A stretch of DNA of 64,000 nucleotides from CAWBOY01 sp963790585 (GCA_963790585.1 CAWBOY010000009.1:141479-205478); one strand, 5' to 3'; numbered from the stretch's first letter, positions 1 to 11,632 are shown. A program made the numbers and translations. Notes: generated by a model not told the origin, from the letters alone.

Positions 1-3000
1 GTTCATCGTCGCTGAGCTACCGACGACAACTTTGCCGCTGCCGGCCATTGTGCCGCCGGTCCAATTTAATGTGCCACTAACGGTTAGCGTTCCGGAGCCG
101 TTGAGCGTGCCGCCGCCAAAGGTGATATTATTGACTGACACAGGGCTGCCCGCAGCGACTATGCCTCCGGAGTTTGTGATCGAGTTCAGAGCCGCGCCGA
201 CATTGAGATTCAGGGTCGTAGCGGTTGCCAGCGATACGTTAGCTACCGTGCCCAGGGCAGCGGCCTGATTGACGTTCAAAGTGGCATTGCCCGTCAAATT
301 GACTGCCGTGCCGCTTACGAGACTTGTAGCCGCGGTTGTGAGAGTCAGTGCACCTGGCCCTTCGACATTCAGCGTGGCCGCATTGCCGCCGTCATTCAAG
401 GCGCCAAGGGTCACGTTGCCGACGCCGGTACCGTTGTCGTTTACGTCAATCGTGGACGATGTCGGGAGATAGGTGGTCCCGAAGCTAAAGTTGTAGGCCT
501 GGTTGGTAGGAGTAGGGAGAAACGACACGATCTCAAGAGTGGCTCCGGTTCCCAGAGCGAGCGTACCCAGGGTAATCAGATTCGGAGTAGACCCGTTAAC
601 CGCGAAGCCGATCGCGGAAGTTGTATTGGCACCGATGACAAAGTTATTGGAATAGGTGCTGGCGCCGGCCGATGCGTAGAGTTCCACGTCACCGCCACCA
701 ACTGTTACGGTGCCGGTGCCGAGCGCGCCGGGCACATAGGAGATAAGAGCGCCCAAGGGGACGGTCGTGCCGCCGCTATAGGAATTGGTATCGATCAAGT
801 AAACGGCGCCGCTACTACTGGCTGAATTGAACGCTACCGTCCCGGCCCCATCTTGGATGACGCCAAAGAAGGTGCCGGAACCTGCTACCGTGATCGTCGC
901 GCCTGTGCTATTGCCATTCGTTACAACACCGTTGCCGTTGAGAGCGCCGACGGTGTTGTTGAAGCCGTGCAGATCAAGCGTGCCGTTGTCCGTGAGGTTG
1001 GAGCTTGCGGAGAATGCCGTAACACTCCCTGCCTGAAGCGTGTTGCCGCTGTTGATCGTGGTTGTTCCGCCATACGTATTGTTGCCCGAAAGAGCGACGG
1101 TTTGCGTGGCGCCGCTCACAGTCAAACTGGTCGTCGTACCGGTTATGCTGCCGCTGAACGTGCCGCCGACGTTGACAGTCAACGTAGACGCCGCGCTGCT
1201 GGTGACCAAGCCGCTGCCGGTCAGGGCGCCAATGGAAGTTGCGTAGCCACCAAGAGTAAGAATGCCGATGTCGCTAACGTTTCCGACAATAGCGGCATTA
1301 GAGCCGAATTGAGTGGTGGCAATGCTCAAAGAGCCGGCGGATGCCGTGCCGGACAACGCCTCGATCGTGTCGCCGGCCAGGGCCGCGCCAAAAGTGATCG
1401 TATAAACGGAAGAGCTATAGCTGACGGCCACGGAACCGCCGACGCCGCCGATCGAGCTAAGGGCATTAAGGGCCGCCTGCACGACGCTGGGGGCGGCGTT
1501 GTAGGCCAACGCAGTCGTAGTTTGGCCATTGAGCGTCAAAGTAAATGTGCCGCTTGAAGCATTGACGGTGACAGTCTGAACGTCATTGGTGGCGGTACTG
1601 CTTCCTGATGTGGAAAGGACACCGCCGCTCTGAACTGTTAGGCCGCCATTCACGACGATCGTAGCGGCAGGCGCCACGGTCAAGATGCCGGTGACGCTGA
1701 TGGAGCCGTTGACTAAAAGCGACCCCTGGTTTACTTCGATGATCGATCCCGTGTCGAGTTCGATGGCATGATTACTGTTGGGAATACTGATGGAGCCAGT
1801 GCTGTCGGTGCCGAAGTAATCCTCCTCGATGACGATCGCTGAGCCGCCGGACCCCACATGGATGCCGTCGTTGGTGTTGCCCGAGATAATATTGCGGGAG
1901 GCCGCCGTGGGGCCGCCCAGGGTATTTCCCGTGGCATTGCCTGTGACGAAAATGCCGTCTTCATTGGCGAGCGTCGAGCCGATAAAATTGCCGGCTATCG
2001 TGTTGCCCCCGGTACCCGCGCCATAGAGCCAGACTCCATAGCTACTCCCAGAGCCATTGTTGATGCCGCCTATGATGTTGCCAGCGCCGGCAGCAGTGCC
2101 GCCGATCGTGTTGTTGCTGGCTGTGTTCCAGATGAGCACACCGGCGGTGCTGAGCGACGGGCCAGATGTGCCGTTGGCATAGGTGCCGATATAGTTGCCT
2201 TCGGCAATGTTCCCGGTCACGCCGCTGCCGTAATAGTCCACATCATAATAGCCATTGGCCGAGATGATGTTTCGAGCGCCGGTGGTCACTCCGCCCAAGA
2301 TGTTGTTGGCCGCGCCAAAGGAAAACTCGATGCCCGTGTAGACATTACCGAGGGCTCCCATCCCGTTCCAGGTCGTGCCGATTTCGTTGCCTTCGATCGT
2401 GTTGCCAGTCGCGCCGCTGCCAGTGACGAGCACGCCGCTACCAGTGTTGCCGCTGAGAACGTTGTTGTTGATGATGCAGTTGGAGGCGTTGTTGATCGTT
2501 ACCCCGTTGCCGCCATCTGCCGCCGCCGATAGGCCGGTATAGTTCGTGCCGAGGTAATTGGCCTGAATAAGGACGCCCGAGGTATTCGGCCCGGAAATGT
2601 TGATGGCGTCGGCGGTGAAGCTATCGATCTCCAACCCTTCAACCACGCTGTTTGAACTCTTGATAGCCAAGCCATTCACGCTCGAACCCGCGCTCGCGCC
2701 ATTCAACTCGACTATGGGACGCGTGCTATACCCCGGCTCGGTCGTCGCGTTGATGGTGATGGTGTTCGCTATCGTCGGCAGTGCCGAGGCCGGTGAGATC
2801 GTGTAAACTCCGGTGCTGGAGTTGTAGTGGGCATCCATGGTTGGGATATTGAACAAGATATTGAATTGAGCAGGGGCGTTATTGGCGTCAATAATTGCCT
2901 GACGCAGCGATCCCACACCGCTATCTAATGTATTCGTGACGACATCGTTGAGCGCTGTGAGTGTGACATTGGTCGGATTGAACACCATGGTGAAATTGGG

Positions 3001-6000
3001 ATAGATACCATAAGCGTTCGAGAAAACTCCCGAAATCGATGCAGCAGTCAGATAAGCAAACGTCTCAGGATAGGTCGGGACGAAGCTATTAATGATGCTG
3101 ACGGTGACGTTGCCAGCAAGAGAGGCATTTCCAGAGACGTTGAGATGGCTGAACTGAGTTCCCGGAGTGACCCCGCCGACGTAGATCAACAAATTGCCAG
3201 TAGAACTCTGCGTGTAGGTGCCTGCGATGGCGAACGAGCCCGCCTGGCCGCTGGCGCCGGCCAAGACGGTACCGTTGTTGGTCACGTTGCCCGTGATGGT
3301 CGGCACGCCGGCTTGTGAGATCACGGAGCTAACGGTAACGCCACTGCTGCCGGTGCCTGACATTACGGCGTTATTAAGACCGGCGAGAGCGCCATCGAAG
3401 GTGACATTGTAAACAGTCGAAGTAGAATTCTGCGATTTGATAGATACCGCAACCGTCCCGCCGATGCCGCCGATCGTGGAAAGGGCGCTCAAGGCCGTCT
3501 GGACCTGGGCGGCAGTGCTGCCCGTCATGAGCGAGCTAGTCGTCGCACCATTGAACTTGATGTTGAAGGTACCGGAGCCGGACGGATAACTGGTCGTAAG
3601 AGCCTGTATCTGATCGATGGCTCCGGTGCCAGCAAGCGTGCCCGCGCTATTGACCGTGACTGGCCCCTTGATGCTGCCGCTGACTGTCAGCTGGCCGCCA
3701 TTGATGGTCGTGCCTTGACTATATGTGTCAGCACCCGAGAAAATCAGCGTGCCGGTATCTGTCTTAGTTAAGGATCCAGGTCCGACGATAAGGTCCGCGG
3801 CTATGCCGCCATAAGTCAATGTATTACTTCCGGTGACATCGATGGTACCGCTGCCATAAATCCCGATGCCGCGCTTGCTGTTCAAGGTCATGGTGGACGT
3901 CACCTGGAGGGTGCCGCCGAAAAAGTCGATGAGTCCCGCCGTAGCACTACTTGGAACAGTGCCGAGGCTGCCATCGTTATTGATGCTGAGCGTGCTGCCG
4001 GTGTTGATGCCGACGCCGCCGGTGAAAGTGCTGCTGGTACCGGTTAGAGTCAGGGTGCCGGTGTCTTCCAAGGCGAGGGTGGCGGCGCCAGTGCCATTAT
4101 TGCCGATAATACCGCCATATGTGAGATTATTACTACCCGTTACGTCGATGATGCCATTCGTGTTGGCCGCGCCTGTCCCAACGAACATACCCCGCTTACT
4201 ATTCAAAATGAAGCTAGCCGTAGCCTCGAGAATACCGCCTTCGATCTGAATCTCGCCGTTGAAAACAGTGCTGGGAGTGGCGCCGAAATTATTGTCCGCG
4301 CTCACAGCCAAAGTAGCGCCTATGATAATTGTAAAACCTGTATAGGTGTTGGCACCAGATAGAACGAGCGTTCCGGAATCGACCACCGCCAGAGAGCCTT
4401 GACCTCCATTGTTGGCAATCACTCCACCATAACTCAAAGTATTGCTGCCAGTCACGTCGATGTCGCCGACGCCGCTCGTCGACGTCGGCCCGATGGCGAT
4501 GCCGCGATTGCTATTGAGCGTAAAGGTAGTGGTCGCCTGGAGAGCACCGGCATTGATAGTCAATTGGCCCGCCGTGGCTGTCGCCGGCGCCGTGCCGAGG
4601 TTGTTATCGGCGCTGATGCTGAGAAAACCGCCGATAATCGAGGTCGTACCCGTATAGGTATTTGCCCCAGCGAGCGTAAACGTGCTCACGCCTTGCTTGA
4701 TCAAATTACCGCTACCACTAATGATGCCGCTATAGGTCGTGGAGGCGGTGGCGGAACCCGTCGTTAGTACCCCGCTCCCAAGATTCACATTACCGCCTGA
4801 GGTTCCACCGCCGGCAAGCGAGCCAACGGTGTTGTTGAAGTTATTGAGATTCAGCACCGCCCCCGCGGTATTCGCCAGCGTAAACGCGGAGCTGCTGGAC
4901 AGTGCGCCCGCGGCGCCCGCTTTCATGGTACCGTTGGTTATCGTGGTGACACCTTGGTAGCTATCCGGCGCGCTTAATGTGAGTGTGCCCCCGATCGCGT
5001 TTTCCGTGAGGCCCCCGGCACCGCCAATGCTCCCCGCGAGCGTTGTCGTGCCGCTTCCGGTACAGACGAGTATAGAGCTGCTATTGATGGTTCCGTTGCC
5101 GCTCATGGTGAGGCTGCTCGTACTGCTTACCATCGGCGCTCCGCTAACGCTGAAGACTCCGGAGAACGTCGCCGCCTGATTCGCTAACAACGTACCGCCA
5201 TTGAGGGTTAGCACACTGGAATCGGTGATCGGCGTGTTCAGGTTCAGAACGCCCGAACTCATCGTCAAAGCTCCGTTCCACGTATCGCTGGCCCCGGAGA
5301 GTACGAGATTACCGGTGCCGGCGGCCACAATCACACCGCCGCTGCCGCTCAGGTTGTTGGACAATGTCACGGTGTTCACTTCCGTGTCGGTCCATGTACT
5401 GCCGATCGTTCCGAGGCCTGACAGCGTCACAGGTGCCGATCCCGCCAGCGTGGAACTACCACCTATGGTGTAAGGGTTTGTGATTGTGGCGGCCGTCACT
5501 ACTTGCAGCGTTCCGCCGTTGAGAAGTAGGCTACCGCTACCGAAAACACCACTCGGCGCCTCGACCAATAAGGTACCTGAAGTTAAAGTCGTATTCCCCG
5601 TATACGTGCTAGATTGGTTTAGAAAGAATGAACTTGTGCCACTCATCGTCAGGGCAAGATTGGCGGTCAAGACCCCCGAAAAGCCGCCGGACGTGGCGAT
5701 AGTCAATGTCGCGAGGGTGCTCAGGCTATTGGTGACTATGCCTGTACCGAAAAGAAGGCCAATGGTAATGTTGTTGGCAAAGAGATCGAGCGTGCCATTG
5801 ACGGTAACATTTGCACTACTCGTTAGCCCGGTAGTGCTGCCCATGGTAAGCGTGTCGGTGCTATTGATCGTATACCCGCCGGTATTACTATTGGCGCCGG
5901 ACAATGTCGTGTCTTGACTTGAGCCGCCGATGACCACCGCCGTGGTGGACCCTGTTATGGAGCCAGCGAAATTGCCGCTGCCTGTGAAGGTCAAAGTAGC

Positions 6001-8207
6001 CAAGGTGCTACTATTCTGCACGGTGCCAATGCCCCCGAGTGTGGCGAGCGAGAAACTGTACCCTTCCATATCGAGCGTGCCATTGAGCGTTACATTCGTA
6101 AGCGTGCCGCCGGATGAACTCAACTTTAACACCGTGGCGGCAATCGTCGTGCCGTTGGCATATCTCACGGAGCCGGAGATGGTGCCGCCCGAGAGCGTTC
6201 CGCCCGAGAGTGTCACGGTTCCGCCGCCGTAGATTGATCGTGCTGCCGTTACCGTTCCGCCGTTGAGGTTAGCGGTCGAGCCGGAGTCGATCTCAATGTC
6301 GAAGCCAGTGTTGAGGATCTGGCTTGTATCGGCCGCGTTGTAGCTGAGGATGTTTCCTTCGATGCTGTCCGAGGTTGTGCTGCCCGTGAGGTAGATGCCG
6401 CCGCCGGTCGGCACGGGATCAAAGTTATGGCCATTGTTGTTTGCGGCGATGACGTTATAGGCGACTGTGGTGGTGCCGCCGATTGTGATATTCGTGGCAA
6501 TGCCGTAGGAGGTGTCTCCAAAGGTGATGCCACTGCCTATGCATATGCCGGAGAAGCCGTTGCTCAGCGCTGTCGCGCCTAGATGATCCAGGCCGATGAT
6601 GTTGCCGGCGATGAGATCGCTCGTCGCGCTCGTGCCGTAAACAATGACACCGAAGCTGGTGTTGCCGGAGATGACGTTGCCCGCGCCGGATATCGTGCCG
6701 CCAATGGTATTGTTGGCGGTATTGCGAATGCGCACGCCATTGGCGTTGGCTATGGCGCTTTCGCCAGTATAGTCGGTTCCGATGTAGTTGCCCTCGACGA
6801 CGTTGCCAGACACATTGGTGTCGATGTCGACGCCATAGAGGGTGTTTCCGGAAATGATGTTGCGCGCTGAGGTTGATGTGCCGCCGATGAAATTGTTGGT
6901 CGGCCCATTTTGAATGACAACGCCGCTGTCCGCATTGGCGATGGCGACCGTGCCAGTGACGTCGGTGCCGATGTAGTTGCCTTCGACCGTATTGCCCGAG
7001 GCCGTGCCGTCGCCGAGGCTGTCCGAGATTACAACGCCGCCGCCGATGTAACCGGTCTCGTTGGATGTGCCCGTGCTTCCTGAGATTATGTTCCGAGTGC
7101 TTGCCCCTCCCGTACCGCCGACGGTGGTATAGACGGCTCCGCCCCCAATATGAACGCCATTCCCTAGGTTGCCGAGCGTTTGGGTTCCGGTCACATCGGT
7201 GCCGATGAAATTCCCCTCGATTATATTCGAGTTCGCGACATTGCCGGCGACGTTGTAATCGCTGACGAAAATGCCGTCTTCGCCGCTGGCGCTGATGAGA
7301 TTGCCATATCCCGAGAGGTTGCCGTGCGCATCCACGGAGCTGGGGCCGCCGATGGTGTTGCTGGTCGAGCTATCCAGCAGATCGATATTGTCGTAATTGT
7401 TGCCCGAAGGATCGTTGCGGATGGCCGCTTTGCCGGTGACGTCGGTGCCGATGTAGTTGCCTTCGACGTAGTTACTTTGCACTTGCGTATAGCTGCTGCC
7501 GTTGCTTCCATCGAAATAAATGCCGCCCAGCGTGTTGCCGGAAATGAGGTTGCCGGCGCCGCTCAGGTCGCCGGTGGAAAAGTTAATCGAGCTGCTGCCG
7601 CCAATCGTGCTGCTGGAAGTGCCGTCGAGGACTTCGATGCCATAGCCGCTATTGGCCAGGGCGGCGGTGCCGGCCGCGTTAGTGCCGATGTAGTTGCCTT
7701 GAATGACCTCGCCGGTCATGTTGTGGTTGGTGCCGGCGACAACGCTTCCTTCGAGGTCGATGCCGCTGCCGCCAAAATTGTCGATAATCAGACCTTTGAT
7801 GGTGCAATTGCTTGCTTCAATGGTGAGGCCGTTGGCCGTGCCGTCGTTGGTGCCGTTGAGGCGAATGAGCGGGACGCCAGCGTATCCTGGCTGGCTCGTG
7901 CCGTCGATGGTGACGGCCGCTGTGATCGTAGGTAGCGGATGGGTCTTGTCGGGACTGATCGTCTTGGCCCCGCCGCTGCCGATGTCGAAATCGATGATCG
8001 AGCCGGGCGAGCCGTTAGCGGTGGTGATGGCCTGAGCCAATGACCCGGCACAGATAAGCTCGTCGTGCTCACGGTGATTGTGGACAATAAGTATCGGTGT
8101 TCAAGGTATTCGAGGTTGAGCAGGCGCCGCTGGTCCCGCTTGGCTGACTTCTGGTTCGAGACAGATATTTGAGATAAAGCAGACCAAACTCCACGGGAGC
8201 GTGCCAT
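1..8207 (-). CDS. Giant extracellular beta-helix / autotransporter-repeat protein (3' end outside window)
   Basis: One reverse frame is open without a stop from about 8043 to the left edge (over 2,680 codons). The ATG at 8207 opens a different frame whose first 45 residues carry LEYLEHRYLLS, the LEPR-XLL-type N-terminal signature of planctomycete exported proteins, so a one-base frame break lies near 8046-8062. In protein order I see: a GSLAQAI...TIDGTSQPGY module and NosD-like GNYIGT repeats (8040-6300); glycine/threonine-rich autotransporter-associated strand repeats with GGTLxxxG and YTGTT motifs (6240-3000); a second GSLRQAI beta-helix module (2960-1740); then more strand repeats to the edge. 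An internal module of about 70 residues (TFTLTLNG...ALAGDTIEALSG) occurs at 1560-1350 and again at 3600-3360. The family fits surface adhesion or cell-envelope architecture. The C-terminal anchor is not visible, so its substrate and mode of attachment are unknown. Confidence 0.85.
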
Positions 8208-8361
8208 GGGTCAACCCTTAGCGTGAACGGTCCTAGAATCCTTGCCGCTAGCAGTAAAGCGCTAAATGGCGGCAGTCAGCGTCAATAATTTGGGAAAATT
8301 TTGGCGATGGCGGAGTCGTTACTCCGACCCCATAGGCGTCAACTTAAGCCTTGGGCTGGCG

Positions 8362-8593
8362 TCTTTCGCCCCGGCAGGGGCGAAGGATTGTAGCCACGGG
8401 TGGAGCGAAGCGCAACCCGTGGTAGGCTGTAGTGTGGGTTGTCTTTCGCCCCGGAGGGGCGAAGGATTCCATCGCCCCTCCGGGGCGAAAGACACGCAAA
8501 TCGCACTCTGACCACGGGTTACGCTTCGCCCGCCTCGCGGCGGGCTTCGCTTCACCCGTGGCTACAGCCCCTCGCCCCTGCCGGGGCGAAAAA
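8362..8593. repeat. Nested GC-rich inverted repeats
   Basis: An outer inverted repeat of about 48 bases (8362-8411 against 8546-8593) contains a CGCCCCGGCAGGGGCG core and a CCACGGGTG block on both sides. Inside it lies a perfect 22-bp hairpin (8441-8462 against 8472-8493) built on CGCCCCGGAGGGGCG, with a 9-base loop. Each arm is itself nearly palindromic. The short reading frames over this stretch are by-products of the symmetry. It lies upstream of the giant adhesin start and directly beside an insertion sequence. It could be a REP-like element or a strong terminator. Confidence 0.85.
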
Positions 8594-8604
8594 CAGGTTC
8601 GATG

Positions 8605-9577
8605 TGCTCTGTAGAAAACCCTCATTTGGACCGATCCAGCATCAGGTTTAGCGTCAGCGCAAGTAACCATCCATCTCGAGATTCACTGGGAAAACCTTGG
8701 CCCGCAACCGAAGTCGCTAAGCGTCGCTTGATCATGGAGTTCACCGTTTCGACCTGCCAACGTTGGCCATAGCCACCATGCATCTTGTCCAAGCGTTGAC
8801 GCATCTGCCTCCGGTATCGTCCCGTCGGCGGATTGCGACTTGGGCGACCGTGGCTGGCCGGCATGAACGATTTCACACCGTGTCTCTCTCGTGCGTAACG
8901 GTGGTTCGGCTCCGAATCATAGCCCGCGTCGGCTACGATTCGCTCCGGCCGGGCGGTGACCAAGGTCTCGTCCATAAGGCCGACGAAGCGATCAACATCG
9001 GGGTGCGGTCCCCGACTGGTAGCGACGCCCAAGATGAGATGTGTGTCGGTATCGACGCTTAATTCCAGCTTCAGAAAGCGTTTGTAGCGAACGATTTGCG
9101 TTTTGGTGGCCCCGTGGCTGCGTCGCCGGATGAAATAGCGGCTGGCGTGACCGCAATCCATGCCGGTCGAGTCAAAGGCGGCGCGCCGCACGCGCGTGCG
9201 CCGGCCCTGAAAACGACGCACCGTGGCGTGCAGCAGTCGGCGAGCGCGGGGCCGTCGAAGGAGGCGTACGCTGGCCTTTTGAAGCGTGGTGAAATGCGGA
9301 ATGTGTGTTAGGTGCAATACCTGCCGGAGGTCCGAGAGATCGCGCAGGAGTTGGACGATGCCGCGGTAGTCTGTCTTGAAGAAGACCTTGAGAGTCAAGC
9401 AGGCGAAGAGTTGGTGTTGTGTGTAGCGTTTGGGGCTGAAGCGGTTGGCAAAGGCGCAATGTCTTGCGAGCGACGGTCAAAGCCCGCTGCGCCACGGCAA
9501 TTGGCGATTTGGTTGTAGTGCTCATAATGCATTATACGGCCCAATTGACGGTGCAGCTGGGGGTTTTCTACGGAGCA
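8605..9577 (-). mobile_element. IS5-like insertion sequence with 9-bp target duplication
   Basis: The 973-bp element is bounded by 17-bp terminal inverted repeats with one mismatch: left 8605-8621 (TGCTCTGTAGAAAACCC) and right 9561-9577 (GGGTTTTCTACGGAGCA). The same 9 bases, GGTTCGATG, abut both ends exactly (8596-8604 and 9578-9586). This is a textbook target-site duplication and implies a fairly recent insertion with no later rearrangement. It carries one DDE transposase gene on the minus strand. Nine-base duplications occur in some IS5-family subgroups (for example IS903-like), but the family assignment rests on the protein motifs and is tentative. Confidence 0.85.
8622..9525 (-). pseudogene. 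DDE transposase (IS5/IS4-like), frame broken near 9457
   Basis: Two overlapping minus-strand frames make one transposase of about 300 residues. The first supplies the start (MSTTTKSPIAVAQRALTVARK). The second continues as FANRFSPKRYTQHQLFA and runs to the stop at 8622. The catalytic Asp-Asp-Glu set is readable in the second frame: DSTGMD, VADAGYDSE and RWQVETVNSMIKRR. The frame change falls at about 9455-9462 in a stretch with no obvious slippery heptamer. I therefore favour an indel (assembly error or mutation) over programmed frameshifting, although some IS5 groups do frameshift. If the break is real the element is no longer autonomous. Confidence 0.8.
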
Positions 9578-9586
9578 GGTTCGATG

Positions 9587-10074
9587 CCTTAAGTTGATGC
9601 GTATGGGGGTCGTTACTTCGACCCTGGTTCTCTGGCGCGACAGAGTCGTGACCGGGGTCGGAGTACCGACCCCGGTCACGACTCTGTGTGTGCGTCGCGC
9701 AATGCAATCCATTTCGTGCTTTCGTGCGCAAGACATGCTTTAGCGTGCCCAAGCATGGCACACATGCGTGAACGAATTAAGTCCTTATACACACAGAAGA
9801 TGCAACATATTAGATTTCGTTCGGGATTCGTTCGGGGGGTTGTGGGGTGGGTGAATGAAACGAATTTCCGTTGTTAGCTCCCGTTGACGCCTAGGGAACG
9901 CGGGACTGATTGGTGCCGTTGGCCGGCGGCCAAACGCTTTGTCTGATCGTTCTTGGGAAAAAGAACCCCTCCGCTCTTCCAAATGCGCCTGGTTCTGGTC
10001 AAATAGGACTTCAGGTGCGACAGCGCGGTCGACGCCCGGCAACCCTCGTCTTGGTGCTGATCGGGAAGGGCTCG
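9587..10074. other. Intergenic region with a perfect hairpin
   Basis: No convincing gene. It contains a perfect 22-bp hairpin at 9640-9661 / 9666-9687 with a 4-base loop (AGTA) and a GGGGTCGG core. A second stretch at 9820-9870 (GATTCGTTCGGGGGGTTGTG followed by CGAATTT) resembles 39703-39747, suggesting a dispersed repeat. The frame that is open upstream of the next gene (9910-10074) does not look like protein, because the sigma-factor homology begins only at 10075. Confidence 0.6.
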
Positions 10075-10644
10075 ATGAGCGAAGTGACACGCATCCTATC
10101 GAACATCGCGGCTGGTGACGCTCAGTCGGCCGCGCAATTGTTGCCGTTGGTCTACGATGAGCTGCGGCAGCTCGCGGCTGCGCAAATTCTCAAGGAAACG
10201 CCGGGCCACACGCTGAGCGCGACGAGTCTCGTGCATGAAGCCTATGTGCGGCTCGTGGGCCCCACGGATGCCGATCGCTGGAACAACCGCAGCCATTTCT
10301 TCGCGGCCGCCGCTACGGCCATGAGGCGAATCTTGATCGACCGGGCTCGGCAAAAACAACGAGTTGTTCACGGCGGCGGTCGAGTGCGCGAGGAGATTCA
10401 TCCCGATATCATTGCCGCCCCCGAGCCGGACGAAGAGCTTTTAGCCCTGGATAGGGCACTGACCAAGCTCGCGGAGCGCGATCCTTTGAAGGCGCGGCTA
10501 GTCGAGCTGCGATACTTCGCCGGCCTGACTGGCGACCAGGCGGCTCAAATCCTCGGCATTTCGCCAAGTTCCGCGGACCGACACTGGGTTTTCGCGCGTG
10601 CCTGGCTGCGCCGCGAAGTGCAGGGTGGGGCGGATAATCCATAA
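10075..10644 (+). CDS. ECF-type RNA polymerase sigma factor (ECF-like HTH family)
   Basis: A 189-residue sigma-70 family protein of the planctomycete ECF-like type. It would direct RNA polymerase to a specific set of promoters. Region 2 is seen as LLPLVYDELRQLAAA and SLVHEAYVRLVG, then MRRILIDRARQK. Region 4 is VELRYFAGLTGDQAAQILGISPSSADRHW, a helix-turn-helix. The ATG at 10075 is preferred over the longer frame from 9910, because homology starts at MSEVTRIL and an AAGG lies 5 bases upstream. No anti-sigma gene is adjacent. In planctomycetes this family often works with protein kinases encoded elsewhere; that link is not testable here. Confidence 0.88.
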   Translation: MSEVTRILSNIAAGDAQSAAQLLPLVYDELRQLAAAQILKETPGHTLSATSLVHEAYVRLVGPTDADRWNNRSHFFAAAATAMRRILIDRARQKQRVVHGGGRVREEIHPDIIAAPEPDEELLALDRALTKLAERDPLKARLVELRYFAGLTGDQAAQILGISPSSADRHWVFARAWLRREVQGGADNP

Positions 10645-10869
10645 AAATACGATTCGATCATAGTGCGGCCGTTTTCACAAGGCTTCGAGTAAACAGGCCA
10701 TAACTGCCTGCGCTATAACATTTTATAACCAAGTCCTACCCAAGTGCCACTCGGCCTTGTTCGTCCGATGCGCTTCTGAGTATAGTCCGCGCCGACGGAG
10801 CAGGGCACGGGATGTGTCCGACGGGATCCGAACCCCGTATCGCCGTCGTTTTCCAGGGAGGGGAAGAGC

Positions 10870-11622
10870 ATGGCCCATCAGACGCGGCCCTTTATCGGGA
10901 TCAATGCCGACTATATGGCCGCCGGCAAGACGCATGGACCTTACCTCCGGCTCAACGCCGGTTACTTCGATAGCATCGTCGCCGCCGGCGGCATGCCAAT
11001 AATCGTGCCGCCCTTGGCCAAGGAAATCGACCTCGATCCGCTGCTTGATCGGCTCGATGGCTTCGTCCTCTGCGGTGGGGCCGATCTTGATCCGCGCCGC
11101 GTCGGTTTGCCGACGCATCATGGCGTTCAGCTCATGCCCGAGCGCCGCGACGACAGCGATCGCGCCCTGCTGCGTAACCTGATCGAGCGTCAGATGCCGT
11201 TGCTCGCCATCGGCGTCGGCATGCAGCAAGTCAACGTCGCCTGCGGCGGCACTCTTTATATGCACCTTCCCGAAGACTTGCCGCGCGCTCTACCGCACCG
11301 CGATCAGGCCGGGGCGCCGCATCGTCATCTCGTCTTGCTCGAGCCCGGCACGCGCCTCGACGAAATCTACGGCGGTGGCGAGCTGCGCGTGAACTCCAAT
11401 CACCATCAGGCCGTGCGCAAGGTCGGCACGGGCTTCCGCGTCAGCGCCACGTCTCCGGACGGCGTCATCGAAGCGATGGAATGGACCGACCCCAACTGGT
11501 TCTGCATCGGCGTTCAATGGCATCCCGAATCGGAGACCGCCTCGGCGCTGGACATGCAACTCATCGAATGCTTCATTCAAGCGTCGCTGCGCCAGGCGCA
11601 GCCGTTGCAGTTGGCGGCTTAG
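10870..11622 (+). CDS. Class I glutamine amidotransferase-like (peptidase C26) protein without the catalytic Cys
   Basis: A 250-residue protein related to gamma-glutamyl-gamma-aminobutyrate hydrolases (PuuD family). It has the usual landmarks: FIGINADY near the start, FVLCGGADLDP (residues 65-75), NSNHHQAV (176-182) and GVQWHPE (214-220), which supplies the His-Glu pair. The nucleophile elbow, normally GxCxGxQ, reads AIGVGMQ (113-119). The cysteine position is therefore Gly115 and ordinary thiol hydrolysis is not expected. A good ribosome site (GGAGGGG) lies before the ATG. It is followed by an inverted repeat and anmK on the same strand. It could be a binding or regulatory pseudoenzyme; a sequencing error would have to change a codon exactly at the active site, which is less likely. 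Confidence 0.85.
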   Translation: MAHQTRPFIGINADYMAAGKTHGPYLRLNAGYFDSIVAAGGMPIIVPPLAKEIDLDPLLDRLDGFVLCGGADLDPRRVGLPTHHGVQLMPERRDDSDRALLRNLIERQMPLLAIGVGMQQVNVACGGTLYMHLPEDLPRALPHRDQAGAPHRHLVLLEPGTRLDEIYGGGELRVNSNHHQAVRKVGTGFRVSATSPDGVIEAMEWTDPNWFCIGVQWHPESETASALDMQLIECFIQASLRQAQPLQLAA

Positions 11623-11632
11623 TTCGTAGTCC

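Noticed and set aside
32..8035. Many plus-strand frames (up to 234 residues) across the first 8 kb
   Set aside because: They are antisense to a continuous minus-strand frame with clear beta-helix and strand-repeat motifs; their Val/Pro- or Ala/Gly-rich composition is the shadow of that repeat protein.
8266..8670. Overlapping short frames on both strands
   Set aside because: They run through the nested inverted repeats and read the same palindromes in different frames; no protein similarity.
9455..9462. Programmed frameshift in the transposase
   Set aside because: No slippery A6G-type heptamer or downstream stem is visible, and similar breaks occur in many non-transposon genes of the window.
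8594..9589. GGTTCGATG resembling a tRNA T-loop at both IS ends
   Set aside because: No acceptor, D or anticodon stems can be placed around it; it is explained fully as the target-site duplication.
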